From NCBI RefSeq assembly GCF_017901135.1, contig NZ_CP072801.1, positions 4,182,501-4,246,500 on the forward strand: a stretch of 64,000 nt of DNA. Reading direction: 5' to 3'. The translations under genes and the position numbers were made by a program. Each line of letters opens with the position of its first letter. Within the stretch, counting starts at the first letter, position 1. Below are positions 16,585 through 26,240 of the stretch, in pieces. Source of the DNA: Thiothrix litoralis. GTDB taxonomy: Bacteria; Pseudomonadota; Gammaproteobacteria; Thiotrichales; Thiotrichaceae. Below the pieces are notes generated by a model. That model was given only the letters and a program-made list of their open reading frames with translations. It did no database searches and was not told the origin of the DNA.

Positions 16585-17799
16585 TTAGAGATTCCTCTTA
16601 GTATTATTCGTTTTAACTTCAGGTTCTACGTTGTTCGTTTCTTCCACCAATGCAGGCATCCGATGTAATCTGTCATGGATGGCATGATGAATAAATGACA
16701 GTTTTGTACGTACCGGTTCTGTTAATACAAACGGATAAGCATCATTCATTCCCATGCTACGATTTAATGAGTTGAGAATGACAGCAAAATCTATCCAAGT
16801 ATCCAAGATACTGGTAATTGATGTTTGCGCAGAGAAAAAGTAGGTGCTCTGGGGTAAGTTCAAATCTTCGATTTCTTCAGCATCATCTGTATTTGCGGAG
16901 GTCGAGCCGGTAATGGAAAAGTTTTTTGCGGTTTCTAGCGTGTCCATGATATGCATATAATGCGCCCAAGTTTCTGCCCAGTCCTCATAGGGATGCATGG
17001 TGGCATATTCGCTAATAAATGCTTCACGCCAGTTTTCTGGAGAACCATTTTTGTAATGTTTGTCCAGTGCTTCTTGGTAATCCAGTTCATCATCACCAAA
17101 ATATTGTTTGCATAATGCATGTTTTTCTGGTGAGCTTGCAATTAATATATCAAAATAATAGTGGCCTAGTTCATGACGAAAATGCCCCAGCAATGTACGA
17201 TAACGCTCACCCATTGCCAGTTTTGTATGAGAGCGGGCAACGTCGTTCGCTTCAGCTAGATTGATGGTTATGTGGCCACAATCATGGCCAGTAAATACCG
17301 TTTCAGAACCGTGTAGTTTACTAACAAAATGATCATTGACATCGCGATCGGTAATAAAATCAAAACTTAATCCATTGTCTGGATCTTGGCTAATATTACG
17401 CAATGGCAAGGAAAATGCTTTCAAGGTATATAAAGCACGCCGCTTGGCTCTTTCCATTTTCCGCCACAGAGGAATGTGCTCAACGATGCTTAAATTCGGA
17501 ATGGTTTCATTAAAGCGACAAGCGAAACACAACACTTCATCTTTATCGTCAGCAGGGGCAAGCGTATTCAACTTAACCATGCCATTACACGCTTGGAAAT
17601 TAGCATTGTTATCACATTTTTGATAGCGAATATGTGGCTGTTCTGCTTTGAAATATTGTCCACTTTTTTCATCTAAATCATAAGGTTCTACTTTTTCAAA
17701 CTCGTCATCAATCCCAACAGTCCTGTTGCAAGAACTACAGGTACTGCTCTCGAAGAATAAAATCTGATGATCTTGGCAAGTGCAGTTAAAGGTTTTCAT
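16585..17799 (-). CDS. Zinc-ribbon putative metallopeptidase (COG4307 type)
   Basis: A 404-residue cytoplasmic protein. It starts with a zinc ribbon (C-T-C...C-S-S-C) and a second Cys set (CDNN...C...CFAC). The middle holds a metallopeptidase-like motif, FRHELGHYYFD, with the downstream EDWAETWAHYMH block supplying the likely third ligand. This matches the putative zinc-binding metallopeptidase family whose substrates are unknown. It lies 69 bases upstream of the DUF4062 gene on the same strand, so it could be co-transcribed, but homologues commonly occur alone. The 17800-17883 gap shows nothing notable. Confidence 0.8.
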   Translation of the reverse strand: MKTFNCTCQDHQILFFESSTCSSCNRTVGIDDEFEKVEPYDLDEKSGQYFKAEQPHIRYQKCDNNANFQACNGMVKLNTLAPADDKDEVLCFACRFNETIPNLSIVEHIPLWRKMERAKRRALYTLKAFSLPLRNISQDPDNGLSFDFITDRDVNDHFVSKLHGSETVFTGHDCGHITINLAEANDVARSHTKLAMGERYRTLLGHFRHELGHYYFDILIASSPEKHALCKQYFGDDELDYQEALDKHYKNGSPENWREAFISEYATMHPYEDWAETWAHYMHIMDTLETAKNFSITGSTSANTDDAEEIEDLNLPQSTYFFSAQTSITSILDTWIDFAVILNSLNRSMGMNDAYPFVLTEPVRTKLSFIHHAIHDRLHRMPALVEETNNVEPEVKTNNTKRNL

Positions 17800-17883
17800 A
17801 TATATTTGTGGCTCACAAAAAATGATTGACAGAATGTCTGAAACTCTATCACAAGCGGGTGAAAAATACCTACGTATTGATGC

Positions 17884-18480
17884 TTAAAGAAAAATACGAT
17901 CCTTCTGGGGGGTTCCAGGCGGCTTGGTTGGTGGCGTGGGCGTAATCGTAGTGGGGGGGATTGCCGTCGACGGTGTACCGGGCGGTTGGAAAAATTGCTG
18001 AAAATCAGGCATGGGTGCAAAGGTTGGCATGTCATCGAAAAATTGCTTGAAAAAATCGTCATTGAGCGGGCTGTTCTTGAAGAACGGGTCATCAAATGGG
18101 TTGCTTCCCCCAAACATCGGTTGGTTGAACAGGGCTTCCGGCCTCATATCCAAGGCTTGCAACAATGCCTGTTTGCGCTCTGCGGGCAGGGTGGTGTTCT
18201 GTTGCACCTGTTGACGGATTTCATCCTGCGTGCCTTCAAAGGTGAAGTTGCGGGTGTCGTTGGCCTCGTCCTGATAGTTGATTTCGGCGTGGTAACGTCC
18301 ATCCGGCAACGTCTGGACTTGCACCGATTGGGACTGGCTGATCATGCTGGGTTGGAGCTGTTGTTGCGGCGGCTGGGCGGGTGCTGCCGAGCCTTGGAAA
18401 ATGTTAAGACCGTTTGCCCACAATGTGCTGGAATGCAGCAGGGCAATGAGCGTTAACGGTATGAAATGTTTTGCGTGCAT
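17884..18480 (-). CDS. Secreted Pro/Gln-rich protein of unknown function
   Basis: A 198-residue exported protein: signal peptide of about 22 residues ending TLWA-N, a Gln/Pro-rich stretch, a small domain with LPDGRYHAEINYQDE and FEGTQDEIRQQV, an Asp/Phe-rich part (NPFDDPFFKNSP, DDFFKQFFDD) and a Pro/Thr-rich tail. No named domain recognised. The disordered ends suggest a periplasmic or surface role. A CAGAGGAGTG Shine-Dalgarno precedes the ATG. Confidence 0.65.
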   Translation of the reverse strand: MHAKHFIPLTLIALLHSSTLWANGLNIFQGSAAPAQPPQQQLQPSMISQSQSVQVQTLPDGRYHAEINYQDEANDTRNFTFEGTQDEIRQQVQQNTTLPAERKQALLQALDMRPEALFNQPMFGGSNPFDDPFFKNSPLNDDFFKQFFDDMPTFAPMPDFQQFFQPPGTPSTAIPPTTITPTPPTKPPGTPQKDRIFL

Positions 18481-18613
18481 GGCTTCACTCCTCTGGGATG
18501 GTTGATAATAAAAGTGTAGACAAGCTCACGGGGCAAAAAAAGTTACCAATATTTAACATGACTGCATGATAAATTATGGCTGTAATCATCATAAATATAA
18601 CAAAGGAGCTTTT

Positions 18614-18817
18614 ATGGATACTGCTACCCTGTTGTGGGGCTTACTGTTTGGTTCGATTGGCATGGGCTACTTCCTGTACGGCAAAAAGCAGCATCGCCCG
18701 ATACCGCTGGTCTGCGGCTTGGGCTTGATAGTTTTCCCCTATTTTGTTTCCGGGCAATTCTTGCTGGTGGCGATTGGTTGTGCGCTCAGTGTGATTCCGT
18801 ATTTTGTACGGTTGTAA
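18614..18817 (+). CDS. Small membrane protein, 67 aa
   Basis: A 67-residue protein with about three hydrophobic segments separated by the basic loop YGKKQHRP. AAAGGAG lies seven bases before this ATG, which is why it is preferred to upstream in-frame starts. Small proteins of this plan are widespread in Proteobacteria and of unknown function. It stands alone between divergent and unrelated genes. Confidence 0.65.
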   Translation: MDTATLLWGLLFGSIGMGYFLYGKKQHRPIPLVCGLGLIVFPYFVSGQFLLVAIGCALSVIPYFVRL

Positions 18818-18883
18818 GTACAGTCTGTTACAGAATGTCTGGTTAGGCGGCAGCTTGACCGGCCATTTTTTTGCAGGCATTAT

Positions 18884-18902
18884 GTAAGTAATTACTCACT
18901 TA
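18884..18902. promoter_or_regulatory. Palindromic TetR-type operator
   Basis: GTAAGT and ACTTAC form an inverted repeat separated by 7 bases, 24-42 bases upstream of the tetR-type gene. The GTAAGT(N)ACTTAC pattern resembles known TetR/AcrR operators, so it is the likely autoregulatory site for the exporter operon. Confidence 0.6.
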
Positions 18903-18925
18903 CTTGTGATCAGGCAATAAATAAC

Positions 18926-19546
18926 ATGATTCATGCAAGCATCCAAACCCGTCTCCCCGCCGAACGTCGTCAGGCCGAAATGGTACAGGCTGTCCTGAAG
19001 CTGGCAGCACAGCAGGAGCCAGCCAGTATCACGACGACCCATATTGCCAACGAGATTGGTTTGAGCCAAGGCGCAGTCTTCCGCCATTTCCCCAACAAAC
19101 AGGCGATTTGGCTGAATGTGGCTGAATGGCTGGAAGCAACCCTGTTACCGTTGGTTCAAACTGCCGCCAAATCTTCGTCTGACCCGCTGGAAAACCTCAG
19201 TAATATCTTCCGCGCCCATTTGCAATTTGTGCAGGAAAACCCCGGCGTGCCGCGTTTCATCTTCCACGAATTGCAGCAACCCGCCGACTCCCCGGTCAAG
19301 CAGCAAGTGGCGGGGATGCTGCAAAGTTACAGCGGTATCCTGATCCGGGTACTGCAACAAGCCAAAGCGCAGGGGCTGGTATTGCCGACACTGGATGAAC
19401 GCAGCGCTGCCACGTTGTTCATCGGTTCGATTCAGGGGCTGGTGATGCAGGCGATGTTGATCGGCTCTTGCGCCGCCATTCAGCCACTGATCCCCGGTGT
19501 CTGGAACTTGTATTGTCGTGCTATCCGCGAGGAGCCAAACGCATGA
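18926..19546 (+). CDS. TetR/AcrR-family transcriptional regulator
   Basis: A 206-residue regulator. The N-terminal helix-turn-helix reads ITTTHIANEIGLSQGAVFRHFPNKQAIW, typical of TetR. The C-terminal all-helical ligand domain contains a block on fatty or drug ligand pockets (PRFIFHELQ). Its stop overlaps the start of the HlyD-type gene (ATGA), so it is the first gene of the exporter operon and probably represses it through the palindrome upstream. Confidence 0.93.
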   Translation: MIHASIQTRLPAERRQAEMVQAVLKLAAQQEPASITTTHIANEIGLSQGAVFRHFPNKQAIWLNVAEWLEATLLPLVQTAAKSSSDPLENLSNIFRAHLQFVQENPGVPRFIFHELQQPADSPVKQQVAGMLQSYSGILIRVLQQAKAQGLVLPTLDERSAATLFIGSIQGLVMQAMLIGSCAAIQPLIPGVWNLYCRAIREEPNA

Positions 19547-20730
19547 AAAGCCCGCTACTCAGAAAGATTATATTACCGCTGATTGTCTTGGTCATTCTGG
19601 GGGGCTTCGGCTGGGTGGTGACCCAACAAGGGCCGATGGCTCCGACGCAAGTGACCGTTGCCCCTGTGACCCGCCAAGCGATTGCGGCCAGTATCTTCGG
19701 CATTGGCACGGTCGAAGCGCGTTACAGTTACCGCATTGGCCCCACTGCCGCCGGGCGTATCAAGCAAGTGTTGGTCGATGTCGGCGACAGCGTACAGGCT
19801 GGACAAACGCTGGCGGTGATGGAGGGTGTTGACCTTGAAGCCCGCATTCAGGCCGCCGGTTTAGCCGCCGAACGTGCGTCCGCCAGTATTGCTTCAGCCA
19901 CCGCGCAGACCAAGGAAGCCGCCGCCCGCCTGAGTCTTGCCCAGCGTGAAGCTCAACGCCAGCGCGAACTCGCTGCCAAAGCCTTGGTCAGCCAAAGCAG
20001 CAGCGATACCCGCCAGCAAGACCTTGCGGTTACGACGGCCGCTGTCGAAGCCAGCAAAGCCGCGCTTGAGGTTGCCAATAAGGAACAGCAACGCCTGCAA
20101 GCCGAACAGCAAGTCTTACGCCAGCAACAAGCCAACCTCGTGCTGACCGCCCCGGTGGCGGGCATGATCACCACCCGCGATGCCGAAGCAGGCACAACGC
20201 TGGTGGCAGGCCAGCCTGTCCTCACCCTTGCCGACCCGCAAAGCTACTGGGTAAAAGCCCGCATTGACCAAAGCCAAGCGCTCGGTTTGCGAGCAGGGCA
20301 GGCCGCCAGCATTACCTTGCGTTCCGCCCCACAGCAAGCACTCGCAGGCAAGCTGATACGGATCGAACCCATCAGCGACAGCATCACCGAAGAACGCATT
20401 GTCGGCATTGCTTTCACCCCGGTTCCTGCGGCTTTATCGTCCGGCGAACTGGCAGAAGTTACCCTGCAAACCGGGCAAAAAGCCGCTGTACTGGTCATTC
20501 CCAATGCCGCCATCCAGCAACATGACGGGCAAACCGGGGTGTGGAAACTCAATGGCGACAACACCTTGCAATTCACTCCCGTGCAAACCGGTATCCAGTC
20601 ACTCGACGGGCAGGTGGAAATTCTCAGTGGCTTGCAGGCGGATGACAATATTGTGGTGTACACCAGCAAAACCCTCAGCGCTACCAGCAAAATCAAGGTG
20701 GTGCAGCAACTGGCTGGGGTCAAGCCATGA
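19543..20730 (+). CDS. HlyD/RND-type periplasmic adaptor (membrane fusion protein)
   Basis: A 395-residue membrane fusion protein: an N-terminal anchor (residues 9-26), lipoyl-like half motifs, a long coiled-coil hairpin rich in Ala, Gln and Arg (about residues 95-200), then beta-barrel and membrane-proximal domains. It links an inner-membrane ABC permease to an outer-membrane channel. The ATG overlaps the tetR stop by 4 bases and its own stop overlaps the permease start (ATGA). Resembles DevB-type adaptors. No outer-membrane partner is present nearby. Confidence 0.9.
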   Translation: MKSPLLRKIILPLIVLVILGGFGWVVTQQGPMAPTQVTVAPVTRQAIAASIFGIGTVEARYSYRIGPTAAGRIKQVLVDVGDSVQAGQTLAVMEGVDLEARIQAAGLAAERASASIASATAQTKEAAARLSLAQREAQRQRELAAKALVSQSSSDTRQQDLAVTTAAVEASKAALEVANKEQQRLQAEQQVLRQQQANLVLTAPVAGMITTRDAEAGTTLVAGQPVLTLADPQSYWVKARIDQSQALGLRAGQAASITLRSAPQQALAGKLIRIEPISDSITEERIVGIAFTPVPAALSSGELAEVTLQTGQKAAVLVIPNAAIQQHDGQTGVWKLNGDNTLQFTPVQTGIQSLDGQVEILSGLQADDNIVVYTSKTLSATSKIKVVQQLAGVKP

Positions 20731-21920
20731 TCAGCCTCGCCGCCCGCGACATTGCCCATTCATGGTCAAAATACGTGTTCACCGGGGTTGGCTTGGGTTT
20801 GCTGATCGGGGTCACCTTGTCGATGGCGGGCATTTATCGCGGCATGGTGGATGACGCACAAGTGTTATTGCGCAACAGCCATGCCGATGTGTGGGTAGTG
20901 CAAAAAGACACCCAAGGCCCCTATGCCGAATCCTCCAGCCTACCCGATGATATATACCGGGGTGTGCTGGGAATGCCCGGCGTGGAACAGGCCGCCAACG
21001 TCACCTATTTCACCATGCAAGTGCAGCATCAGGGCAAAGACACCCGTGTAATGGTGGTCGGCTTTGAACCGGGGCAACCGGGTGCGCCACCTTCACTGGT
21101 AGCTGGTCGCCACGTGACCCGTTCGCATTACGAAGCGGTGGCTGACGTGAAAGCGGGTTTCAAGCTGGGTGAAAAAATCCGCATCCGCCGCAACGATTAC
21201 ACCATCGTCGGTTTGAGCCAGCGCACCGTATCGACGGGGGGCGACCCGATGGTGTTCATCCCGCTGGCGGATGCACAAGCGGCACAATTCCAGAAAGATA
21301 ACGATGCGATTGTCAGCGGGCGCGAACGTACCGCTGCGAACCCCGCTTTCAACCGCCCCAGCGTGCCGGGCTTGCTGGAAGCAGTGCAAGCCAGCCAGAT
21401 CACCAGCCACAACGTCAATGCGGTGCTGGTGCGGGTACGCCCCGGCTGGGATGCGGCGCAAGTGGCTGCCGACATCCAGCGCTGGAAACACTTGCAAGCC
21501 TACACCTACGCCGACATGGAGGAGATTGCTGTCCAAAAGCTGATTGCTACCTCCGCCAAACAGATTGGTTTGTTTCTGGTCATTCTCACCCTTGTCAGTA
21601 CTGCGATTGTGTCCTTCATCATCTATACCATGACGCTGGGGAAAATCCGTGAAATTGCCGTCCTCAAGCTGATCGGTACGCGCAACAGCACGATTGCGTG
21701 GATGATTTTGCAGGAATCCATCGGGCTAGGGTTGGTCGGTTTCATTATCGGCAAAACCGTGGCGACCTTGTGGGCACCTGTCTTCCCCAAGTATGTATTG
21801 TTGCTGCCGCTGGATGCGGTGCTGGGGCTGTTGGTGATTGTGCTGGTGTGTACGCTGGCCAGCGTGATGGCGATCCGTGCGGCTTTGAAAGTAGACCCCG
21901 CCGAAGCAATAGGAGGCTGA
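20727..21920 (+). CDS. ABC exporter permease, FtsX/MacB-DevC type
   Basis: A 397-residue FtsX-domain permease. Helix 1 lies near residues 18-38, a large periplasmic MacB_PCD domain follows (about 40-270), and three C-terminal helices include the conserved block GKIREIAVLKLIGTRNSTI. The arrangement (adaptor, permease, ATPase) is that of DevBCA exporters. Overlaps the adaptor gene by 4 bases and ends two bases before the ATPase start. Substrate unknown. Confidence 0.9.
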   Translation: MISLAARDIAHSWSKYVFTGVGLGLLIGVTLSMAGIYRGMVDDAQVLLRNSHADVWVVQKDTQGPYAESSSLPDDIYRGVLGMPGVEQAANVTYFTMQVQHQGKDTRVMVVGFEPGQPGAPPSLVAGRHVTRSHYEAVADVKAGFKLGEKIRIRRNDYTIVGLSQRTVSTGGDPMVFIPLADAQAAQFQKDNDAIVSGRERTAANPAFNRPSVPGLLEAVQASQITSHNVNAVLVRVRPGWDAAQVAADIQRWKHLQAYTYADMEEIAVQKLIATSAKQIGLFLVILTLVSTAIVSFIIYTMTLGKIREIAVLKLIGTRNSTIAWMILQESIGLGLVGFIIGKTVATLWAPVFPKYVLLLPLDAVLGLLVIVLVCTLASVMAIRAALKVDPAEAIGG

Positions 21921-21922
21921 TC

Positions 21923-22636
21923 ATGAGCGCTACCCGTTCTAACGACATCCCGGCGATTGAACTGCGCGGCCTGTGCAAGCGTTACGGCAGCGGCGACACC
22001 GCAGTGGATGCGCTCAAAGGCGTGGACATGCGCATTGCCCCCGGTGAAGTGGTCGGTCTGGTCGGCCCCAGCGGTTCAGGCAAAAGCACCTTGCTGAAAA
22101 GTTTGGGCGCGGTGATTGACCCGACGGCGGGGCAGATGTTTCTGGGCGGGGAAGCCATTTTCGATGGGGTATGGAAGGTCAACGATTTACGCACCTTGCG
22201 CCGTGACCGGATTGGCTTTGTGTTCCAAGCCCCGTACCTGATCCCGTTTCTGGACGTGACCGACAATGTGGCGCTGTTGCCGATGCTAGCGGGCAAATCC
22301 AACCGCGAAGCCCGCCGCCGGGCGCTGGAATTGCTGGAAGCGCTGGACATGGGGCATCGTGCCAAAGCCAACCCGTCGCAACTTTCCGGCGGTGAACAGC
22401 AGCGCGTGTCGATTGCGCGTGCCTTGGCGAATAACCCGCCGATTATTCTTGCCGACGAACCCACCGCACCGCTGGACAGCGAACGTGCCTTGGGGGTAAT
22501 GGGTATCCTTAACGCGATGGCGCAACAGCACCAGACCGCCATTATCGTGGTGACACACGACGAAAAAATCATTCCCCTGTTCAAGCGGATTTACCACATT
22601 CGCGACGGCAAGACATATGAAGAAAGCGTAGGATAA
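21923..22636 (+). CDS. ABC transporter ATP-binding protein (LolD/DevA type)
   Basis: A 237-residue ATPase. Walker A is GPSGSGKST, the signature is LSGGEQQRVSIARAL, Walker B is IILADEPTAPLD and the switch His is in VVTHDEK. AGGAGG lies just before the ATG, and this start gives a protein of the normal family length. It powers the preceding FtsX-type permease. Last gene of the TetR-led operon. Confidence 0.93.
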   Translation: MSATRSNDIPAIELRGLCKRYGSGDTAVDALKGVDMRIAPGEVVGLVGPSGSGKSTLLKSLGAVIDPTAGQMFLGGEAIFDGVWKVNDLRTLRRDRIGFVFQAPYLIPFLDVTDNVALLPMLAGKSNREARRRALELLEALDMGHRAKANPSQLSGGEQQRVSIARALANNPPIILADEPTAPLDSERALGVMGILNAMAQQHQTAIIVVTHDEKIIPLFKRIYHIRDGKTYEESVG

Positions 22637-22727
22637 ATACCTTATCAATTTGATCAACTTTAATGCCGTGCACTATCCGTTAGTTTAAGATGCACATTCC
22701 ATTTTTTTGTAACAAGGAAAGACCCAG

Positions 22728-23096
22728 ATGAGAGACGTATTCAAACGCATTGGTGGCAAAGCCGCTGTTGACGCGGCGGTAGACCGTTTTTACGTTTACA
22801 TGTTGGAAGATGACCGTGTAAAACACTTCTTCGCCAATATCAATATGGAAAAACAACGCCAGCACCAGAAGGATTTCATCAGCTTCGCCTTGGGTGCAGA
22901 AGGTGGCTATGCGGGTAAGGACATGCGTGCCGCCCACCAGCACATGGTTGACCACATGGGGCTTTCAGATGTGCATTTTGATGCCACCATGGAAAATCTG
23001 GTGAAGGCACTGCGTGACCTGAAAGTACCGGAAGACATCATTGCCGAGGCGGGTGCCATTGTGGAAAGTACCCGTACCGACGTGCTCTGCCGTTGA
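22728..23096 (+). CDS. glbN: Group 1 truncated haemoglobin
   Basis: A 122-residue truncated haemoglobin. The B10 Tyr is in RFYVYML-type context, GGKAAVDAAVDRFY is the usual start, and the proximal His is in MRAAHQHM. Such proteins bind O2 and NO and often act in nitric-oxide detoxification, which suits the nitrate-respiration context. AACAAGGAAAG precedes the ATG. It converges on ubiT. Confidence 0.93.
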   Translation: MRDVFKRIGGKAAVDAAVDRFYVYMLEDDRVKHFFANINMEKQRQHQKDFISFALGAEGGYAGKDMRAAHQHMVDHMGLSDVHFDATMENLVKALRDLKVPEDIIAEAGAIVESTRTDVLCR

Positions 23097-23123
23097 GTCC
23101 AGCTTGCGAATCGTCATCACCTA

Positions 23124-23606
23124 TTAGGTGGTGGCGATGCCATCTTCCCGCAACGCCCGTTCCCGCAGCCCGTTCACCAGCCGCCCCAGCACACCGGGGA
23201 AACTGGCCAGCAAGGCTTCAAATTCTACCCCATCGAGCATGTTTTTCACCCGTAACCCAAGGTCAGTATCGCCTTCAATCCGTAAGCGGCGGTTGAAAAA
23301 TAAGGTATCCGGGTCTTCTAGGCGCATCGCGAGGCGGATGAAATCCATCAGTGTCGCAGTAAAGGTGACATCCTGCCGCCCGGCTGTTTCTGCTTTCAAG
23401 CCGGACGTTGCCACTGAGAACCACAGCGTCATACCAATATCCGCTACATGCACGCAAAAGCGGCGGCCTTGCAGGGCATCCCAGTCCAGATCTTGCAGGC
23501 TTTTCCATACCGAGAGGTTGAAAGCGGTGGCGAAAGCCAACGATGCGGGATAAGCGGGCAGACGAGCCACCAGCCGTGCCAGTGAAGTGGGGAATTTTAA
23601 TGTCAT
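23124..23606 (-). CDS. ubiT: SCP2-domain ubiquinone synthesis factor UbiT
   Basis: A 160-residue SCP2-like lipid carrier protein of the YhbT/UbiT type. With UbiU and UbiV it allows oxygen-independent ubiquinone synthesis. The SCP2 core is recognised by DWDALQGRRFCVHVADIG, LMDFIRLAMRLEDPDTLFFNRRLRIEGD and DLGLRVKNMLDGVE. Third gene of the ubiU-V-T operon, 15 bases after ubiV. Convergent with glbN. Confidence 0.9.
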   Translation of the reverse strand: MTLKFPTSLARLVARLPAYPASLAFATAFNLSVWKSLQDLDWDALQGRRFCVHVADIGMTLWFSVATSGLKAETAGRQDVTFTATLMDFIRLAMRLEDPDTLFFNRRLRIEGDTDLGLRVKNMLDGVEFEALLASFPGVLGRLVNGLRERALREDGIATT

Positions 23607-23621
23607 CGAAGCATTTCTCCT

Positions 23622-24521
23622 TTAAGCGGTAGCTAGGTCTAACCCGGCTTTTCCGAGCCAATACCCGTCACAGGCGGGTGCTGGCAAATACGTTTCCAGC
23701 CGTGCTGCCACTTGCGCTGCGGGCAATGCGCCATCCAGCACCTCGCGGAACAGCGTGATCACTTCCGCCATGTGCTGCGATTGCGGCGACAGGCGTAGCG
23801 TTGTTACCGGCGTTCCGGCCAGTTCTGCCAGCCGGTGTGCTAGTGTGTGTACTTTGCCAGATTGGGTTTGCGTGCCGTTGATGGTGAGGAAACCTTCACC
23901 TTCGCGGGTGTTCATCAGCAAGCCATCCGGGTGGTCGAGGCAGCGGAATTCGCAGGCATCCTTTTGCAGATTGTGGTGGCGGGCGGTGAAGCAGCGCGAG
24001 GAAAAGGCCAGCGGTAAACGCCCGTAGGCAAACACTTCGGTGGCCATCCCCGCCGGGATCGGCATCTCCGCCAGCATGGCACGCGGCATTTCCACGGGGG
24101 GAACCCAACGCACCGCACCCCAGCTTGCCAGCAAGGCCAGCGTATCAGGGTTATACACATTCAGGGCGGGGCCTGCCACAAACGCCTTGCCCGCTTCAAA
24201 CAGTAGCCGCACAGCCCCGAATTCATTGGCTTCCACCCGGAACGAGCCGTTGTCCACGATCTTGCGTAATGCCTTGAGGTCGGACTCGGACTCAATCAGG
24301 GTCTGGGTGGAAAGCACCACTTCCTTGCCTGCGGCGCTCAGCTTTTCCGCCAGCCCCAGCCAGTCATCGAGGCGCATGACGTGGCGGCGTGAACACACGG
24401 TTTCGCCCAGATACACGGTATCCACTGCCCAGTTGGCAGCTTGCTCATAGAAAGTCAGTACGGTGTCGCGGGGCCAGTAATACAACAATGGGCCAAGAGC
24501 CAATTTGATGGATGGTGTCAT
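23622..24521 (-). CDS. ubiV: Oxygen-independent ubiquinone hydroxylation protein UbiV
   Basis: A 299-residue U32-peptidase-like Fe-S protein (YhbV). Likely [4Fe-4S] ligands are the Cys in [11 protein letters not shown] and the set in [13 protein letters not shown] and [10 protein letters not shown]. It partners UbiU in O2-independent ring hydroxylation. Start chosen at [16 protein letters not shown], the usual N-terminus; upstream in-frame codons would run into ubiU. It begins seven bases after the ubiU stop. Confidence 0.93.
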   Translation of the reverse strand: MTPSIKLALGPLLYYWPRDTVLTFYEQAANWAVDTVYLGETVCSRRHVMRLDDWLGLAEKLSAAGKEVVLSTQTLIESESDLKALRKIVDNGSFRVEANEFGAVRLLFEAGKAFVAGPALNVYNPDTLALLASWGAVRWVPPVEMPRAMLAEMPIPAGMATEVFAYGRLPLAFSSRCFTARHHNLQKDACEFRCLDHPDGLLMNTREGEGFLTINGTQTQSGKVHTLAHRLAELAGTPVTTLRLSPQSQHMAEVITLFREVLDGALPAAQVAARLETYLPAPACDGYWLGKAGLDLATA

Positions 24522-24528
24522 CAGTACC

Positions 24529-25539
24529 TCACTTCCACGGGCGGTAATAAGCACCAAGAGTGTGCATACTGCCCTCGGATACCTTGTCGAGTTGCGCCAG
24601 CCAGCCGGGGTGTGGCTGGAAGCCTTGCGGGTTGCGTTTCACCGCATCAATCGCGGCACGCCATACTTGGGTCACTTGCGTGACGTAGGCGGGGCTGCGT
24701 TGGCGGCCTTCGATTTTGATGGCGGCAATGCCGAGGCGGTACATTTCCGGGAGCATTTCCAGCGTATTGAGGCTGGTGGGTTCTTCCAGCGCGTAATAGG
24801 TTTCGCCTTGCACTTCAAAGCGGCCTTTGCACAGGGTTGGGTAGCCTGCCTTTTCGTGGTCGGCGTAACGGTCGATCAGCACCCCGTTGAGGCGGGTTTC
24901 CATGCCTGTGGGGGTCTGTTGCCAGCGCACCGCATGACCGGGCGAACACGCCCCGAAGGTGTTGGGCGAATCCCCGCAGGCATACGAGGACAGCAAACAG
25001 CGCCCTTCCACCATTACGCACAGGCCACCAAAGCCAAACAGTTCGATTTCCACCGGCGTGTGCCGCACGACGTTGGCGACTTGCTGCAAGGACAGCACCC
25101 GTGGCACGACCGCCCGCTGGATGCCGAAATGTTCGTGGTAAAAATTAATGGCTTCGTAATTGGTGGCAGAGCCTTGCACGGAAAGGTGCAGGCGCAATTG
25201 CGGGTGGGTTTTCAGTGCATACGCCATCAGACCGGGGTCGGCGAGGATGATGGCGTCTAGCCCTGCATCTGCCGCTGTATCCACGGCTTGTTGCCAGCGT
25301 TTGAGCATGGCAGGTTGGGGGAAGGTGTTGAGCGCCATCAGTACCTTGCGGTGTTTGGCATGGGCGTAGCGGATGCCGTCGGCGAGTGCCTTGGCGTCGA
25401 AATTCAGGCCGCTGAAATTACGGGCGTTGGTGTTGTCTTTTAAGCCGAGGTATACCCCATCCGCCCCGTGGTCAACGGCTGCCTTGAGTGCGGGCAGACT
25501 GCCAGCGGGGCAGATGAGTTCGAGCAGTGGTGTGGGCAT
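24529..25539 (-). CDS. ubiU: Oxygen-independent ubiquinone hydroxylation protein UbiU
   Basis: A 336-residue U32-family protein (YhbU). It begins [27 protein letters not shown] as in UbiU, and carries the Fe-S cysteines in [30 protein letters not shown], which include the U32 signature. First gene of ubiUVT. An FNR/DNR-like palindrome lies 59 bases upstream, consistent with anaerobic induction. Confidence 0.94.
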   Translation of the reverse strand: MPTPLLELICPAGSLPALKAAVDHGADGVYLGLKDNTNARNFSGLNFDAKALADGIRYAHAKHRKVLMALNTFPQPAMLKRWQQAVDTAADAGLDAIILADPGLMAYALKTHPQLRLHLSVQGSATNYEAINFYHEHFGIQRAVVPRVLSLQQVANVVRHTPVEIELFGFGGLCVMVEGRCLLSSYACGDSPNTFGACSPGHAVRWQQTPTGMETRLNGVLIDRYADHEKAGYPTLCKGRFEVQGETYYALEEPTSLNTLEMLPEMYRLGIAAIKIEGRQRSPAYVTQVTQVWRAAIDAVKRNPQGFQPHPGWLAQLDKVSEGSMHTLGAYYRPWK

Positions 25540-25597
25540 GGTTTGGCCTCTTGTCGCGGTGGATGGTACTTCATACGCCCGCTAATGGCAGGACGCC

Positions 25598-25611
25598 TTG
25601 ACCCATGTCAA
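25598..25611. promoter_or_regulatory. FNR/DNR-like box upstream of ubiU
   Basis: TTGACCCATGTCAA is a perfect inverted repeat TTGAC-N4-GTCAA, close to the FNR/ANR/DNR consensus TTGAT-N4-ATCAA. It lies upstream of the oxygen-independent ubiquinone operon, the expected place for anaerobic or NO control. The same half-sites recur at 30655. Confidence 0.7.
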
Positions 25612-25628
25612 CGTTCCCGTGGGTGTTG

Positions 25629-26189
25629 TTACATCATGATCACCAGCACCAACATCAAAGCCCAAGCGATAAGGCCAATACCGATAACGGTCTGCACGAC
25701 ATTGGCGGCAGCCATATCTTCACCCGTGTGGCCTAAACCCTCAATACCATGATAGATGATGCTACAGGACAGGCCAATAGCAGCCAGAGACACGACCACA
25801 TTGAAGCTCAGGCTTGGCACAAACAGCGCCAGAGATGAGAGCCACAGCGGAATGGGGCTGATGCTGGCGAGCAAATAGGCATCGTGGTAGTCGATACGTA
25901 AAGTATTGGTTTCGGCGACTTGCTTGATGAGCCACCCCATGACCAAGAGGGTGAATACCTCGGTCAGGAAGAAGGCCGCCGCGACCGCAGCCCAGTCTTT
26001 AGCCAGTCCTTGAGGAAGGAAAGCTTCCGGGTAATGCGTGCCCGCATAATACACCATGAGTGGCGGCAGCAAGGATAAAGGCAGCACGATAAAAGCGAAC
26101 AGCTTCAGCAACCGTGGGTGGATGCGCTCGATTTCCAGCCAACCTTCGTGAGTGGAAAACGGCAGATACAATAGGGTATTCAGTTTCAT
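25629..26189 (-). CDS. Yip1-domain membrane protein
   Basis: A 186-residue polytopic membrane protein with five or so helices and the Yip1-family layout (N-terminal helix PRLLKLFAFIVLPLSLLPPLMVYYAG, then paired helices). The ATG at 26189 is preceded by GAGGAG; a TTG at 26195 is an alternative. It is divergent from the MarR-type gene and shares its promoter region, where a 23-bp palindrome sits, so it is probably controlled by that regulator. Function unknown. Confidence 0.75.
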   Translation of the reverse strand: MKLNTLLYLPFSTHEGWLEIERIHPRLLKLFAFIVLPLSLLPPLMVYYAGTHYPEAFLPQGLAKDWAAVAAAFFLTEVFTLLVMGWLIKQVAETNTLRIDYHDAYLLASISPIPLWLSSLALFVPSLSFNVVVSLAAIGLSCSIIYHGIEGLGHTGEDMAAANVVQTVIGIGLIAWALMLVLVIMM

Positions 26190-26240
26190 GATCAAACTCC
26201 TCTTGGTAGAACAGGCTTGTTGCCCGGAAAACCCCGCTAT

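Noticed and set aside
22644-22654. ATCAATTTGAT near the glbN promoter as an FNR box
   Set aside because: The half-sites are in the wrong order and spaced by one base, not four.
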